Assembly (NCBI RefSeq): GCF_012035195.1
Contig: NZ_JAAVJH010000005.1
Coordinates: 310,001-374,000, forward strand
DNA: 64,000 nucleotides
Reading direction: 5' to 3'
Source: Sphingomonas corticis
GTDB taxonomy: Bacteria; Pseudomonadota; Alphaproteobacteria; Sphingomonadales; Sphingomonadaceae
A program made the position numbers and the translations under genes. The notes under the pieces are model-generated. The model did not search any database. It saw only the letters and a program-made list of their open reading frames with translations, and was not told where the DNA came from. Positions 34,845 to 43,014 of the stretch are shown in pieces. Within the stretch, counting starts at the first letter, position 1. Every line of letters begins with the position of its first letter.

Positions 34845-36147
34845 GCCGCCGCTCCTCCCACCACGCCATCCGCTCGGCGATCCGCTTCTCCGTGCCGCGC
34901 CCGGTGGGCTCGTAGAAAGTCTGCGGCGGCAGGTCGTCGGGCCAGTAGTTCGCGCCGGAGAAGCCGCCCTCGGCGTCGTGATCGTACTCGTATCCCGCGC
35001 CGTAACCGATCTGCCTCATCAGCTTCGTCGGCGCGTTCAGGATGTTGGCGGGCGGCATCAGCGATCCCGTTTCCCGCGCCGTGCGCCACGCCTTCTTCTG
35101 CGCCGTATAGGCGGCGTTCGATTTCGGCGCGGTGGCGAGATAGAGGCACGCCTGCGCGATCGCGAGTTCGCCCTCCGGCGAGCCGAGGAAGTCGTACGCC
35201 TCCTTCGCCGCCAGGCATTGCGCCAGCGCCTGCGGATCGGCGAGCCCGACGTCTTCCACCGCCGCGCGGGTCAGCCGCCGCAGCAGGTAGAGCGGCTCCT
35301 CCCCCGCGGTCAGCATCCGCGCGAGATAGTAGAGCGCGGCCTGCGGATCGGAACCGCGGATCGACTTGTGCAGCGCGCTGATGAGATTGTAATGCCCCTC
35401 CCGGTCCTTGTCGTAGACGGCGACGCGGCGTTGCAGAAAGGACGATAGTTCCGCAGGTTGCAGCGGATCGGTGAGGTCGACGGAGAACAAGGTCTCGACC
35501 TGGTTGAGCAGGAATCTCCCGTCGCCGTCCGCGCTCGCGACCAGCGCGTCGCGCGCCTCGAGAGAGAGGGGCAGGGGGCGCTCCTCCATCGCCTCTGCCC
35601 GCGCGATCAGCTGCTCCAGCGCGGCACGATCGAGCCGGTGAAGGATCAGCACCTGCGCGCGGCTGAGCAGCGCGGCGTTCAGCTCGAAGCTGGGGTTCTC
35701 CGTCGTCGCGCCGACCAGCGTCACGGTGCCGTCCTCGACATAGGGCAGGAAGCCGTCCTGCTGCGCGCGATTGAAGCGGTGGATCTCGTCGACGAACAGC
35801 AGCGTGCGCTTGCCCAGGCGGGCGTGGTCGCGGGCCTCGGCGAACGCCTTCTTGAGGTCCGCCACGCCGGAGAACACCGCGGAAATGGCGGCGAAGCGCA
35901 GCCCCACCGCATCGGCCAGCAGCCGCGCGATCGTGGTCTTGCCCGTCCCCGGCGGCCCCCACAAAATCATCGACGAGAGCCGCCCGGCCGCCACCATCCG
36001 CCCGATCGCCCCGTCCGCGCCGGTCAGATGCTCCTGACCCACCACCTCCTTCAATCGCTGCGGACGCAACCGGTCGGCGAGCGGCGCCTGCTCGGGCAGC
36101 GGGGCGGGGGCGGGCGCGGGGTCCATGCCCGCGAACAGGTCGGCCAT
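34828..36147 (-). CDS. rarA: replication-associated recombination protein A (RarA/MgsA)
   Basis: 439 residues of the clamp-loader-like AAA+ ATPase RarA, which acts at stalled forks. Walker A is WGPPGTGKTT (Lys70), Walker B LLFVDEIHRF (Asp120, Glu121), sensor 1 LVGATTENPSFELN, and the C-terminal oligomerisation region includes HKSIRGSDPQAALYYLARML. ATG 36147 (MADLFAG) was preferred over 36183 because homology starts there. Lead gene of a three-gene overlapping unit. Confidence 0.95.
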   Translation of the reverse strand: MADLFAGMDPAPAPAPLPEQAPLADRLRPQRLKEVVGQEHLTGADGAIGRMVAAGRLSSMILWGPPGTGKTTIARLLADAVGLRFAAISAVFSGVADLKKAFAEARDHARLGKRTLLFVDEIHRFNRAQQDGFLPYVEDGTVTLVGATTENPSFELNAALLSRAQVLILHRLDRAALEQLIARAEAMEERPLPLSLEARDALVASADGDGRFLLNQVETLFSVDLTDPLQPAELSSFLQRRVAVYDKDREGHYNLISALHKSIRGSDPQAALYYLARMLTAGEEPLYLLRRLTRAAVEDVGLADPQALAQCLAAKEAYDFLGSPEGELAIAQACLYLATAPKSNAAYTAQKKAWRTARETGSLMPPANILNAPTKLMRQIGYGAGYEYDHDAEGGFSGANYWPDDLPPQTFYEPTGRGTEKRIAERMAWWEERRRERDA

Positions 36148-36203
36148 GCGCGAGGAGATAGGCGCGCGCGGGCGCGCCGTCATCCTTTTGTCGGTGGCCC
36201 GGC

Positions 36204-36235
36204 TTGACGAAGCTGTATCGCGATATATCTTGATA
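36204..36235 (+). promoter_or_regulatory. candidate promoter and PadR operator upstream of the YqjI-like regulator
   Basis: TTGACG (36204-36209) is followed after 16 bases by TATCTT (36226-36231). Overlapping it are TATCGCGATA (36216-36225, perfect palindrome) and TATCTTGATA (inverted TATC/GATA). This layout fits autorepression by the PadR protein encoded immediately downstream. Confidence 0.55.
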
Positions 36236-36258
36236 GCATCACGTCACACAGGATCATC

Positions 36259-36846
36259 ATGTTCGGACATCATCACCCCCGCTGCGGGACACGCGGCAGC
36301 CGGTCGTTCGGACCGTTCAACGTGGAGTGGAGCTTCGACGCCCCGCGCGGCCCGCGCGGCGGCGGTTACGGCGGCGGGCGCGGCCGGCGGATGTTCGACG
36401 GCGGTGAATTGCGGCTGGTGCTGCTGCGCCTGATCGCCGACGAGCCGCGCCACGGCTACGAGCTCATCAAGGCGGTGGAGGAGCTGACCGGCGGCGCCTA
36501 CGCGCCCAGCCCCGGCACGGTCTATCCCACGCTGACGATGCTGGGCGAGATGGGGCTGACCCGCGAGCAGGCGAGCGACGACACGCGCAAGCGGTTCGAG
36601 GTGACGCCCGAGGGCGCCATGCACCTAGAGGAGAACAGGGAGCAGGTCGAGGAGCTGATCGCGCGCCTCCAGGCGGTCGGCGCACGGCGCGAGCGCGCGG
36701 ACAAGGCGCCGATCCGCCGCGCCATGGGCAATCTGCGCGTCGCGCTGGGCCACCGGCTGGAGAAGGGCGAGTTCAGCGACGACACGCTCCACGATATCGC
36801 CGCGCTGATCGACGAAGTGGCGCAGAAGATCGAGCGGCTGCGATGA
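36259..36846 (+). CDS. PadR family regulator, YqjI-like
   Basis: 195 residues. An N-terminal Gly/His-rich tail (MFGHHHPRCG) precedes a PadR winged helix that begins MFDGGELRLVLLRLIADEPR and continues HGYELIKAVEEL, YAPSPGTVYPTLTMLGEMGL. This is strikingly like E. coli YqjI, a nickel-responsive repressor with a His-rich N-terminus. A helical C-terminal dimerisation part follows (DDTLHDIAALIDEVAQKIER). The histidine cluster is much reduced here (three His and one Cys). Overlaps the DUF2218 gene by four bases. Metal response is inference from similarity. Confidence 0.88.
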   Translation: MFGHHHPRCGTRGSRSFGPFNVEWSFDAPRGPRGGGYGGGRGRRMFDGGELRLVLLRLIADEPRHGYELIKAVEELTGGAYAPSPGTVYPTLTMLGEMGLTREQASDDTRKRFEVTPEGAMHLEENREQVEELIARLQAVGARRERADKAPIRRAMGNLRVALGHRLEKGEFSDDTLHDIAALIDEVAQKIERLR

Positions 36847-37148
36847 TCGCCGTCACCGTCGCCCGCGTGCCCACCGCCTCGGCCAGCCGCTACCTGCAGC
36901 AGCTCGCCAAGCATTGGTCGCACAAGATGGACGTCGCCTTCTCCGAGGAGGAGGGGACGATCGCCTTTCCCAACGGATCGCGGCTGGAGATGCGGGCGGA
37001 CAGCGCCACGCTGGACCTCGCGCTCACCGTGCCGGCGAGCGAGGACATGGCGCGGATGCAGGAGGTGGTGGCGACGCACATCGACCGCTTCGCCTTTCGC
37101 GAAGCGCCGCTGACCTACGACTGGCGCGACGCCAGCACCTCGCGATAG
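36843..37148 (+). CDS. DUF2218 protein
   Basis: 101 residues, single domain of DUF2218: ASASRYLQQLAKHWSHKMDV, then AFPNGSRLEMRADSATLDLAL and a C-terminal helix with VATHIDRFAFRE. In other bacteria this domain is found with siderophore-interacting flavoproteins and YqjI-type PadR regulators, so a role in metal or heme handling is suspected. It overlaps the PadR gene (ATGA) and, tail to tail, the glycosyltransferase by 34 bases. Confidence 0.8.
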   Translation: MIAVTVARVPTASASRYLQQLAKHWSHKMDVAFSEEEGTIAFPNGSRLEMRADSATLDLALTVPASEDMARMQEVVATHIDRFAFREAPLTYDWRDASTSR

Positions 37149-38272
37149 GCCCGGAGCACCGCCGCATTGGCGGTGTCCCACCGAAAGGTCGCCGCCCGCG
37201 CGTTCGCCGCCGCGCCCATGCGCGCGCGGAGCGCGGGGTCGGCGACCAGCCGGGCGATCGCGTCGGCATAGGCGGCGACGTCGCGCGGCGAGACGAGGAA
37301 GCCGGATACGCCCTCCTCCAGCAGGTCGACCGCGCCCGTCGCGCGCGCGGCCACGACGGGGACGCCCGCCGCCATCGCCTCCGAGGTCACCTGTCCCCAC
37401 GTCTCCGTCACGCTCGGGTTGAACAGAACGTCCATGCTGGCCACGGCGCGGCCCAGGTCGTCGCCGGTCTGGAACCCGGCGAACGCGGCCTCGGGCGTCT
37501 GTTTGGCGAACCACTCCTCCGCCGGCCCCTTGCCGACGACGAGCACGCGGTGCTTCACGCCGCGCGCCCGAAGCGCCGCGATCACCTCGGCGAAGATGCC
37601 CAGCCCCTTTTCCAGCACCAGCCGGCCGAGGAAGCCGACCGCGACCTCGTCGTCGGCGATGCCGAGCGACCGGCGCCATTGGAGGCTGCGCGCCTCCGGC
37701 CGGAAGCGCTGGTGATTGACGCCGCGCGGCCACAGCGAGATCGGCGTGGCGACACCCAGCTCACGGATCGTCTCGGCCACGGAGGGTGTCGGCACGATCA
37801 CCCGGTCGGCCCGATCGTAGAAGCGGCGCAGGATGGCGCGGATGCCGGGCTGGATCAGCTTCAGGCCGTAATATTGGAAGTACGTCTCGAACCGCGTGTG
37901 CACCGCCGCCACCACGGGGACGCCGTGCGTGCGCGCCCAGGTGACGGCGGCATGGCCGGTGAATTCGGGCGAGGAGACGTGCACCAGCGTCGGTGCGAAC
38001 GCCTCCAGGTCGCGGCGCGGCCGCGCGGGCAGGCCGCGCCCCAGCCGGTACTCGCCGCGCCCTCCGGGGAAGGGAACGGAAGGTACGTCGACGACGTCGC
38101 CGCGCGCCTGGAACGCCGGGATCGGCGCGGTGGGCGAATAGACGCGGACGGGCACGCCGGCGTCCAGGAGCGAGCCGACCAGCAGGTTCTGCGCCTGGTT
38201 CGCGCCGTCGCGCGTGTAGTTGTAATTGCCGCTGAAGAGCGCGACGCGCAGGTCGGTGGGGGTCATCGCCAT
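37115..38272 (-). CDS. GT4-family glycosyltransferase
   Basis: 385 residues with the GT-B fold. N-terminal LRVALFSGNYNYTRDGANQA is the typical donor/acceptor cleft start, VAAVHTRFETYFQYYG follows, and the C-terminal donor-site E-x7-E is FNPSVTETWGQVTSEAMAAG (about 288-307). The sequence resembles the MgtA/SQD2-like branch that glycosylates membrane lipids or mannose chains. In a sphingomonad a lipid or glycosphingolipid acceptor is plausible, but no substrate can be assigned. Confidence 0.85.
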   Translation of the reverse strand: MAMTPTDLRVALFSGNYNYTRDGANQAQNLLVGSLLDAGVPVRVYSPTAPIPAFQARGDVVDVPSVPFPGGRGEYRLGRGLPARPRRDLEAFAPTLVHVSSPEFTGHAAVTWARTHGVPVVAAVHTRFETYFQYYGLKLIQPGIRAILRRFYDRADRVIVPTPSVAETIRELGVATPISLWPRGVNHQRFRPEARSLQWRRSLGIADDEVAVGFLGRLVLEKGLGIFAEVIAALRARGVKHRVLVVGKGPAEEWFAKQTPEAAFAGFQTGDDLGRAVASMDVLFNPSVTETWGQVTSEAMAAGVPVVAARATGAVDLLEEGVSGFLVSPRDVAAYADAIARLVADPALRARMGAAANARAATFRWDTANAAVLRAYREVLASRQS

Positions 38273-38313
38273 CGATCTACAACGTCTTTCCGGCGATTTG
38301 GCGACAGGATGTG

Positions 38314-40101
38314 TCAGGCCTGCGACGTTTCCACCTCGTCCTGCCGGCGCAACCGGCGGATCCGCGGCTCACGCGTCATCATCGCTTCGCTGCGGATCGC
38401 GGCGCGCAGCTCGTCCCGCTTCTCGTGGATGGAGGCGATCACCGGACCCATCGCGACTCCCAGGTCGACGAGCACCGCCTCGGACAGTTGCAGCGAGCTT
38501 TCCAGCGTCTCCGGCACCGCGTCGGTCACGCCGGCGCGGTACAGCTCCGCGGCATGGCCGGGATCGCGCGCGCGCGCGATGATCGGGAGATCCGGATGCG
38601 TGGTGCGCAGCCGCTTCGCCAGCCGCACCGTCAGCACCGGATCATCCATCGTCAGGATCAGCGCGCGCGCGTTCGCCAGGTCCAGCCGCTCCAGCAGCTC
38701 CGCCCGCGCCACGTCGCCGAAGACGATGCGATAGCCCGCGGCGCGCGCTTCCGTCACCGCGTCGATGTCCGCCTCCACGGCGACGTAGGGCTGATCGTGC
38801 CGCGCCAGCATGTCTGCGACCATGCGCCCCACGCGGCCAAAGCCGAAGACAATCGCGCGCGATCCCTCGCCCGCCTCCGCGCCATCGTCGGCCAACGTGT
38901 CGCGCCCCTCCAGCCGGCGCGAGACGAAGGTGCCCAGTTTCGCCAGCAACGGCGTCAGCGTCAGGCCGATGGCCGTCACCGTCTGCCAGAAGGCGGCGGT
39001 GGACGGCAGGATCAGCTGCGCCTGCGCCGCGGTGGCGAGCACGATCAGCGTCGTCTCCGACGGGCTGCCCATGAGGAGCCCTGTCTCCGCCGCCACCCCG
39101 GCGCGCGCCTGCGCCACGCGCAGCAGCAGGTAGGTGACGACCGCCTTCACGGCGACGACGCCGACGACGGCGAGCAGCAGCGACGGCCAGTTGGCGAGGA
39201 TCAGCCGCAGGTCCAGGCTCATCCCCACGGTGATGAGGAACACGCCGAGCGCCAGCCCCTTGAACGGCGCGGTGATGACTTCGACCTCGCTGTGATACTC
39301 GGTCTCCGCGATCAGCAGCCCGGCGAGCAGCGCGCCGACGATCGGCGACAGGCCCGCCGCGGTGGTCGCGACGCTCGCGACGATCACCACGAGCAGCGAG
39401 GCGGCGAGGAACAGCTCGGGACTCTTCGTGCGGGCCGCCTGCGCGAACAGCCGCGGCAGCACCAGCCGCCCGGCGATGTAGATCGCGACCACCGTCAGCC
39501 CACCGCGCAGCGCCGTGCCCGCGAGCCCCGCCCAGCCGTCGTCGCTGGCCGTCGGCGCCATCGCGCCCAGCGCGAAGATGATGGGGACGAGCGCCAGGTC
39601 CTCGAACAGCAGCATCGCGAAGGCGCGGCGTCCCACCTGGCTCGCAGTCCCCGCCAGCGGCAGCACCAGCGCGGTGGACGACAGCGCGACGGCCAGGCCC
39701 AGCCCCGCCGACCCGGCCCAGTCCTGCCCCAGCCAGTGCAGCGCGACCGCGATCAGCGCGGCCGAGCCGAACAGTTCCGCCGCGCCGATGCCGAAGACCA
39801 ACTGCCGCATCGCCCATAACCGCCGGAAGCTGAGCTCCAGCCCGATCGAGAACAGCAGCAGGACGATGCCGAACTCGGCGAACGGCTCGATCGATTCCCG
39901 GTCGGAGATGGTGAGATAATACAGCCAAGGGTGCTCCGGCACGAGCGCGCCCAGCCCCGCCGGCCCGACCAGCGCACCCACCAGGATGAAGCCGATGACG
40001 GGGCTGACGCGGAAGCGCGCGAAGGCGGGGATCACCAGCCCGGCGGCACCCAGGATCACCAGCGCGTCGGAGAAACCTGCATTGTCGAGACCGATCGCCA
40101 T
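38314..40101 (-). CDS. monovalent cation:proton antiporter (CPA2/KefB-like) with TrkA-N domain
   Basis: 595 residues. About twelve membrane helices (LVIPAFARFRVSPVIGFILV, FGIVLLLFSIGLELSFRRLW) form the CPA2 transport core, followed by a soluble TrkA-N/RCK domain with Rossmann motif VFGFGRVGRMVADML near residue 415. It should exchange K+ or Na+ for protons under ligand control. Resembles YbaL/KefB; no KefF-like ancillary gene is adjacent. Confidence 0.92.
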   Translation of the reverse strand: MAIGLDNAGFSDALVILGAAGLVIPAFARFRVSPVIGFILVGALVGPAGLGALVPEHPWLYYLTISDRESIEPFAEFGIVLLLFSIGLELSFRRLWAMRQLVFGIGAAELFGSAALIAVALHWLGQDWAGSAGLGLAVALSSTALVLPLAGTASQVGRRAFAMLLFEDLALVPIIFALGAMAPTASDDGWAGLAGTALRGGLTVVAIYIAGRLVLPRLFAQAARTKSPELFLAASLLVVIVASVATTAAGLSPIVGALLAGLLIAETEYHSEVEVITAPFKGLALGVFLITVGMSLDLRLILANWPSLLLAVVGVVAVKAVVTYLLLRVAQARAGVAAETGLLMGSPSETTLIVLATAAQAQLILPSTAAFWQTVTAIGLTLTPLLAKLGTFVSRRLEGRDTLADDGAEAGEGSRAIVFGFGRVGRMVADMLARHDQPYVAVEADIDAVTEARAAGYRIVFGDVARAELLERLDLANARALILTMDDPVLTVRLAKRLRTTHPDLPIIARARDPGHAAELYRAGVTDAVPETLESSLQLSEAVLVDLGVAMGPVIASIHEKRDELRAAIRSEAMMTREPRIRRLRRQDEVETSQA

Positions 40102-40148
40102 GCGCGCGACCTTAGGCGGAGGCGACCGGTCCTGTCAGCGCCTGTCGC

Positions 40149-41189
40149 TCAGGCGAGGCGAAAAAGTCTGTCGTCGCGCGCCGCGTCACGCATCGCGGGC
40201 ACGGGATCGATGGCGCGTGCGGCCGGGCGGGCGGGCAGGCACGCGGCCGCGAGCAGGTAGCCGAGGATCGCGCTGCCGCCGTAGCCGACCAGCGGAGTCG
40301 GGTAATTGCCGAGCGCAGCCGCGGCGACGACCGCCCCCCATGTCGCGCCGAAGGCACGCGTGTCGGCACGGGCATCGCGCAGGGCGAAGAGGGCGGGCGC
40401 CAGCAGAACCGCGGTTCCGCCGATCACGGCGAGACCCGGCAGCACGCCGCGCGCGACCGCGGAGAACAGGACGCCGTCGACCCATTCCACCCCCGGCAGG
40501 TCGTCGACGCGCAGCAGCGTGATGGCGAACGCCGCCGCCGCCGCAAGGATCGGCACCGGCCCGGATCGCCTTCCGCCGGCGAGCAATGCCGCCAGCAGCG
40601 CGCCGGCCATCGCGCGGTCGGGCTGCCACGCCAGCGCGAGCGCCGCAACGACCATCGCGCCGGCCGTCAGCGCACTGCGTCGCGTCAGGTGCGCCAGGAT
40701 CGCGGCGGGCAGCAGCACGAGGCTCGGCTGGACCGCGACGCCGAGGTGGAGCCAGCGCGCCGCGCCGTCCGCCGCCGCGCCGAGGAGCGCGGTGGCGAGC
40801 AGCAGGAAGGCGGTGAACAGCGCGGTCGCATCGGACAGCAGGACGCGCCGCGGCACGGCAACCCCCGCCAGTCCCAGCGCGATCGCTCCCGCGTTCGCTG
40901 CCAGCATGGTCGCCGGCGCCCCGGTCCTGCCGAGGTAGACGAGACCGAGCAGCGCGGCCACCACGCCGCAGGACACCGCCGTCATCCTCGGTCGCTCGCT
41001 CACCTGTTCCATTGCTCGTCCTCCAGTCGTTCGCAGGCGCAGCCCCATCGCCGCGCACAGGCATCCCATGGCGAAGCGTCGGTCGTCCCGCGCCGCCACG
41101 ATCTCGCACGCCATCGCCTCCGCCCAAGCGGCATGCTCCGCGGGGACCACGCGCAGGATCGCGCGCGCGATCAGGCGCGGCGCGATCAC
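40149..41189 (-). CDS. divergent SEDS-family (FtsW/RodA-like) membrane protein with permease-prefix-like N-terminus
   Basis: 346 residues starting at GTG 41189, four bases inside the PadR gene (GTGA). The first 55 residues form a soluble helical region resembling the PadR-associated permease prefix, then about eight membrane helices. Read against FtsW/RodA, the landmarks occur in the right order: GAARWLHLGVAVQPS (142-156, SEDS GxxRWxxLGxxxxQPSE), WQPDRAMAGAL (188-198, QPDLGTA), LPGVEWVDGVLFSAVARGVL (231-250, PExHTDFIFAxxxEELG) and PLVGYGGSAILGYL (299-312, SYGGSS). The putative catalytic Asp is retained as Asp238; the downstream Glu pair is not. Family membership is my inference; its job, perhaps glycan polymerisation or something new, is unknown. 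Confidence 0.65.
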   Translation of the reverse strand: MIAPRLIARAILRVVPAEHAAWAEAMACEIVAARDDRRFAMGCLCAAMGLRLRTTGGRAMEQVSERPRMTAVSCGVVAALLGLVYLGRTGAPATMLAANAGAIALGLAGVAVPRRVLLSDATALFTAFLLLATALLGAAADGAARWLHLGVAVQPSLVLLPAAILAHLTRRSALTAGAMVVAALALAWQPDRAMAGALLAALLAGGRRSGPVPILAAAAAFAITLLRVDDLPGVEWVDGVLFSAVARGVLPGLAVIGGTAVLLAPALFALRDARADTRAFGATWGAVVAAAALGNYPTPLVGYGGSAILGYLLAAACLPARPAARAIDPVPAMRDAARDDRLFRLA

Positions 41190-41479
41190 GCGGGTACCGC
41201 GCGGCCGGCGCCGTCCTCGTTCGCGGAGAGTTCGGCAGCCAGCCGCGCGCCCTGCGCGGTCAGTCGATAGGCATGGCGGGGCGGGCGGCCGGGCTCGACC
41301 GGCGGTTGCCACTCCGCCTCGAGCAACCCCTGGGCCGCCAGCCGGATGAGCATGGGATAGAGCGTACCGGACTTGATCCCCGTCTCGCGCACGATGTCGT
41401 AGCCGTGCCGCCACGCTCCCCCGCAACCGGCGAGCATCAGGAGGACGCGACGGGTTGCGAATGAGGGAGAACGAGCCAT
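41186..41479 (-). CDS. PadR family transcriptional regulator
   Basis: 97 residues, a minimal PadR winged helix: VLLMLAGCGGAWRHGYDIVR, then SGTLYPMLIRLAAQGLLEAE and the wing RHAYRLTAQGARLAAEL. The C-terminal dimerisation helix is short, as in single-domain PadR-s1 proteins. It overlaps the SEDS-like gene by four bases (GTGA), so regulator and membrane protein are co-expressed. A palindrome within its own promoter at 41490 suggests autoregulation. Confidence 0.88.
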   Translation of the reverse strand: MARSPSFATRRVLLMLAGCGGAWRHGYDIVRETGIKSGTLYPMLIRLAAQGLLEAEWQPPVEPGRPPRHAYRLTAQGARLAAELSANEDGAGRAVPA

Positions 41480-41489
41480 ACCCGTCTAA

Positions 41490-41514
41490 TCTACATAGGT
41501 AGACTTGAAGTCAA
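41490..41514 (-). promoter_or_regulatory. padR-SEDS promoter with overlapping palindrome
   Basis: On the minus strand TTGACT (41514-41509) is followed 15 bases later by TAGATT as a candidate -10. The spacer and -10 hold TCTACCTATGTAGA (41503-41490), 5-bp perfect arms with a 4-base centre, close in form to PadR boxes. Binding there would block this promoter. Confidence 0.55.
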
Positions 41515-41591
41515 GCGCGTCGTAGGCGTCTCACCGGTAATGAAGGATCGTCGAGAGCACCGGACGCCCGGCGTGGTCATCGTCGCCAACG

Positions 41592-41621
41592 AAAAGGGCC
41601 CGGCGGTCGCCCGCCAGGCCC
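41592..41621 (-). terminator. Rho-independent terminator after icd
   Basis: Minus strand: GGGCCTGGCGG, loop GCGA, CCGCCGGGCCC, then TTTT (41595-41592). The stem is 11 bp with one mismatch and lies 25 bases beyond the icd stop, separating icd from the PadR unit. Confidence 0.88.
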
Positions 41622-41645
41622 TCGCCGCTTCCGGATCGCGACGGC

Positions 41646-42866
41646 TTACGCCCAGGTCGCCATCTTCTTCTCGAGGTTCAGGCGCACCGCCTCGAAGAAC
41701 TGCTCGGTCGTCATCCACTTCTGGTCGGGGCCGATCAGGATCGCGAGGTCCTTGGTCATATCGCCGTTCTCCACCGTCTCGATGCAGACGCGCTCCAGCT
41801 CCTCGGCGAAGCGGGTCACGTCCGGCGTGCCGTCGAAGCGGCCGCGGAACTTCAGCCCGCCGGTCCAGGCGAAGATCGACGCGATCGGGTTCGTCGACGT
41901 CGCCTTGCCCTGCTGGTGCTGGCGATAGTGGCGCGTGACGGTGCCGTGCGCGGCCTCCGCCTCCACGGTCTTGCCGTCGGGCGTCATCAGGACCGAGGTC
42001 ATGAGGCCCAGCGAGCCGAAGCCCTGCGCCACCTGGTCCGACTGCACGTCGCCGTCGTAGTTCTTGCACGCCCACACGAACTCGCCGTTCCACTTCAGCG
42101 CGCTGGCGACCATGTCGTCGATCAGGCGGTGCTCGTAGACGATGCCCAGTTCCTTGAACGCCTCGGCGAACTCCGCCTCGTACACCTCGGCGAAGATGTC
42201 CTTGAAGCGGCCGTCGTACGCCTTCAGGATCGTGTTCTTCGTGCTGAGGTACACCGGCCACTTGCGATTGATGCCGTAGTTCAGGCTGGCGCGCGCGAAG
42301 TCGCGGATCGATTCGTCGAGGTTGTACATGCCCATCGCGACGCCCGCGGCGGGGAAGTCGAACACCTCGCGCTCGATCTCGTCGCCGTTCTCGCCCGTCC
42401 ACTTCATCGTCAGCTTGCCCTTGCCGGGCACCTTGAAGTCGGTGGCGCGATACTGGTCGCCGAAGGCGTGGCGGCCGACGACGATCGGGTGGGTCCAGCC
42501 CGGGATCAGGCGCGGCACGTTGCGGATCACGATGGGCTCGCGGAAGACGACACCGCCCAGGATGTTGCGGATCGTGCCGTTGGGCGACTTCCACATGCTC
42601 TTCAGATCGAATTCCTCGACCCGCGCCTCGTCCGGCGTGATCGTGGCGCACTTCACGCCGACGCCGTACTTCTGGATGGCGTGCGCGCTGTCCACCGTCA
42701 CCTTGTCGTCGGTGGCGTCGCGGTGCTCGATGCCGAGGTCGTAATAATCGAGATCGATGTCGAGGTACGGCTTGATGAGCCGCTCGCGGATCCACTCCCA
42801 GATGATCCGCGTCATCTCGTCGCCGTCGATCTCCACGACGGGCGTCTTCACCTTGATCTTCGCCAT
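41646..42866 (-). CDS. icd: NADP-dependent isocitrate dehydrogenase
   Basis: 406 residues of the dimeric eukaryote-like (type II) IDH of the TCA cycle, common in alphaproteobacteria. The substrate loop is [15 protein letters not shown] with Ser94, Asn96, Arg100 and Arg109. NADP-binding [18 protein letters not shown] and [11 protein letters not shown] come near residue 300, with metal-ligand Asp in [13 protein letters not shown] 42866 ([10 protein letters not shown]) is preceded by GCAAGGAAGCGAAG. Closed by the terminator at 41592. Confidence 0.97.
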   Translation of the reverse strand: MAKIKVKTPVVEIDGDEMTRIIWEWIRERLIKPYLDIDLDYYDLGIEHRDATDDKVTVDSAHAIQKYGVGVKCATITPDEARVEEFDLKSMWKSPNGTIRNILGGVVFREPIVIRNVPRLIPGWTHPIVVGRHAFGDQYRATDFKVPGKGKLTMKWTGENGDEIEREVFDFPAAGVAMGMYNLDESIRDFARASLNYGINRKWPVYLSTKNTILKAYDGRFKDIFAEVYEAEFAEAFKELGIVYEHRLIDDMVASALKWNGEFVWACKNYDGDVQSDQVAQGFGSLGLMTSVLMTPDGKTVEAEAAHGTVTRHYRQHQQGKATSTNPIASIFAWTGGLKFRGRFDGTPDVTRFAEELERVCIETVENGDMTKDLAILIGPDQKWMTTEQFFEAVRLNLEKKMATWA

Positions 42867-43014
42867 CTTCGCTTCCTTGCAAGGGGGAGGGTTGCCGGGG
42901 GCGATAGGCATTCGCCCGGCGGCTGGCAACGCCCGGCGCCGCGGCGATTTGCGCGTGCATTGCCGATCAATGACGATATCATGACGCCATAACAGAAAAG
43001 CGAAGGGATCGAGG

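Noticed and set aside
38280..39819. Plus-strand open frames opposite the antiporter
   Set aside because: Low-complexity Arg/His-rich translation; the minus-strand antiporter has full membrane and TrkA-N features.
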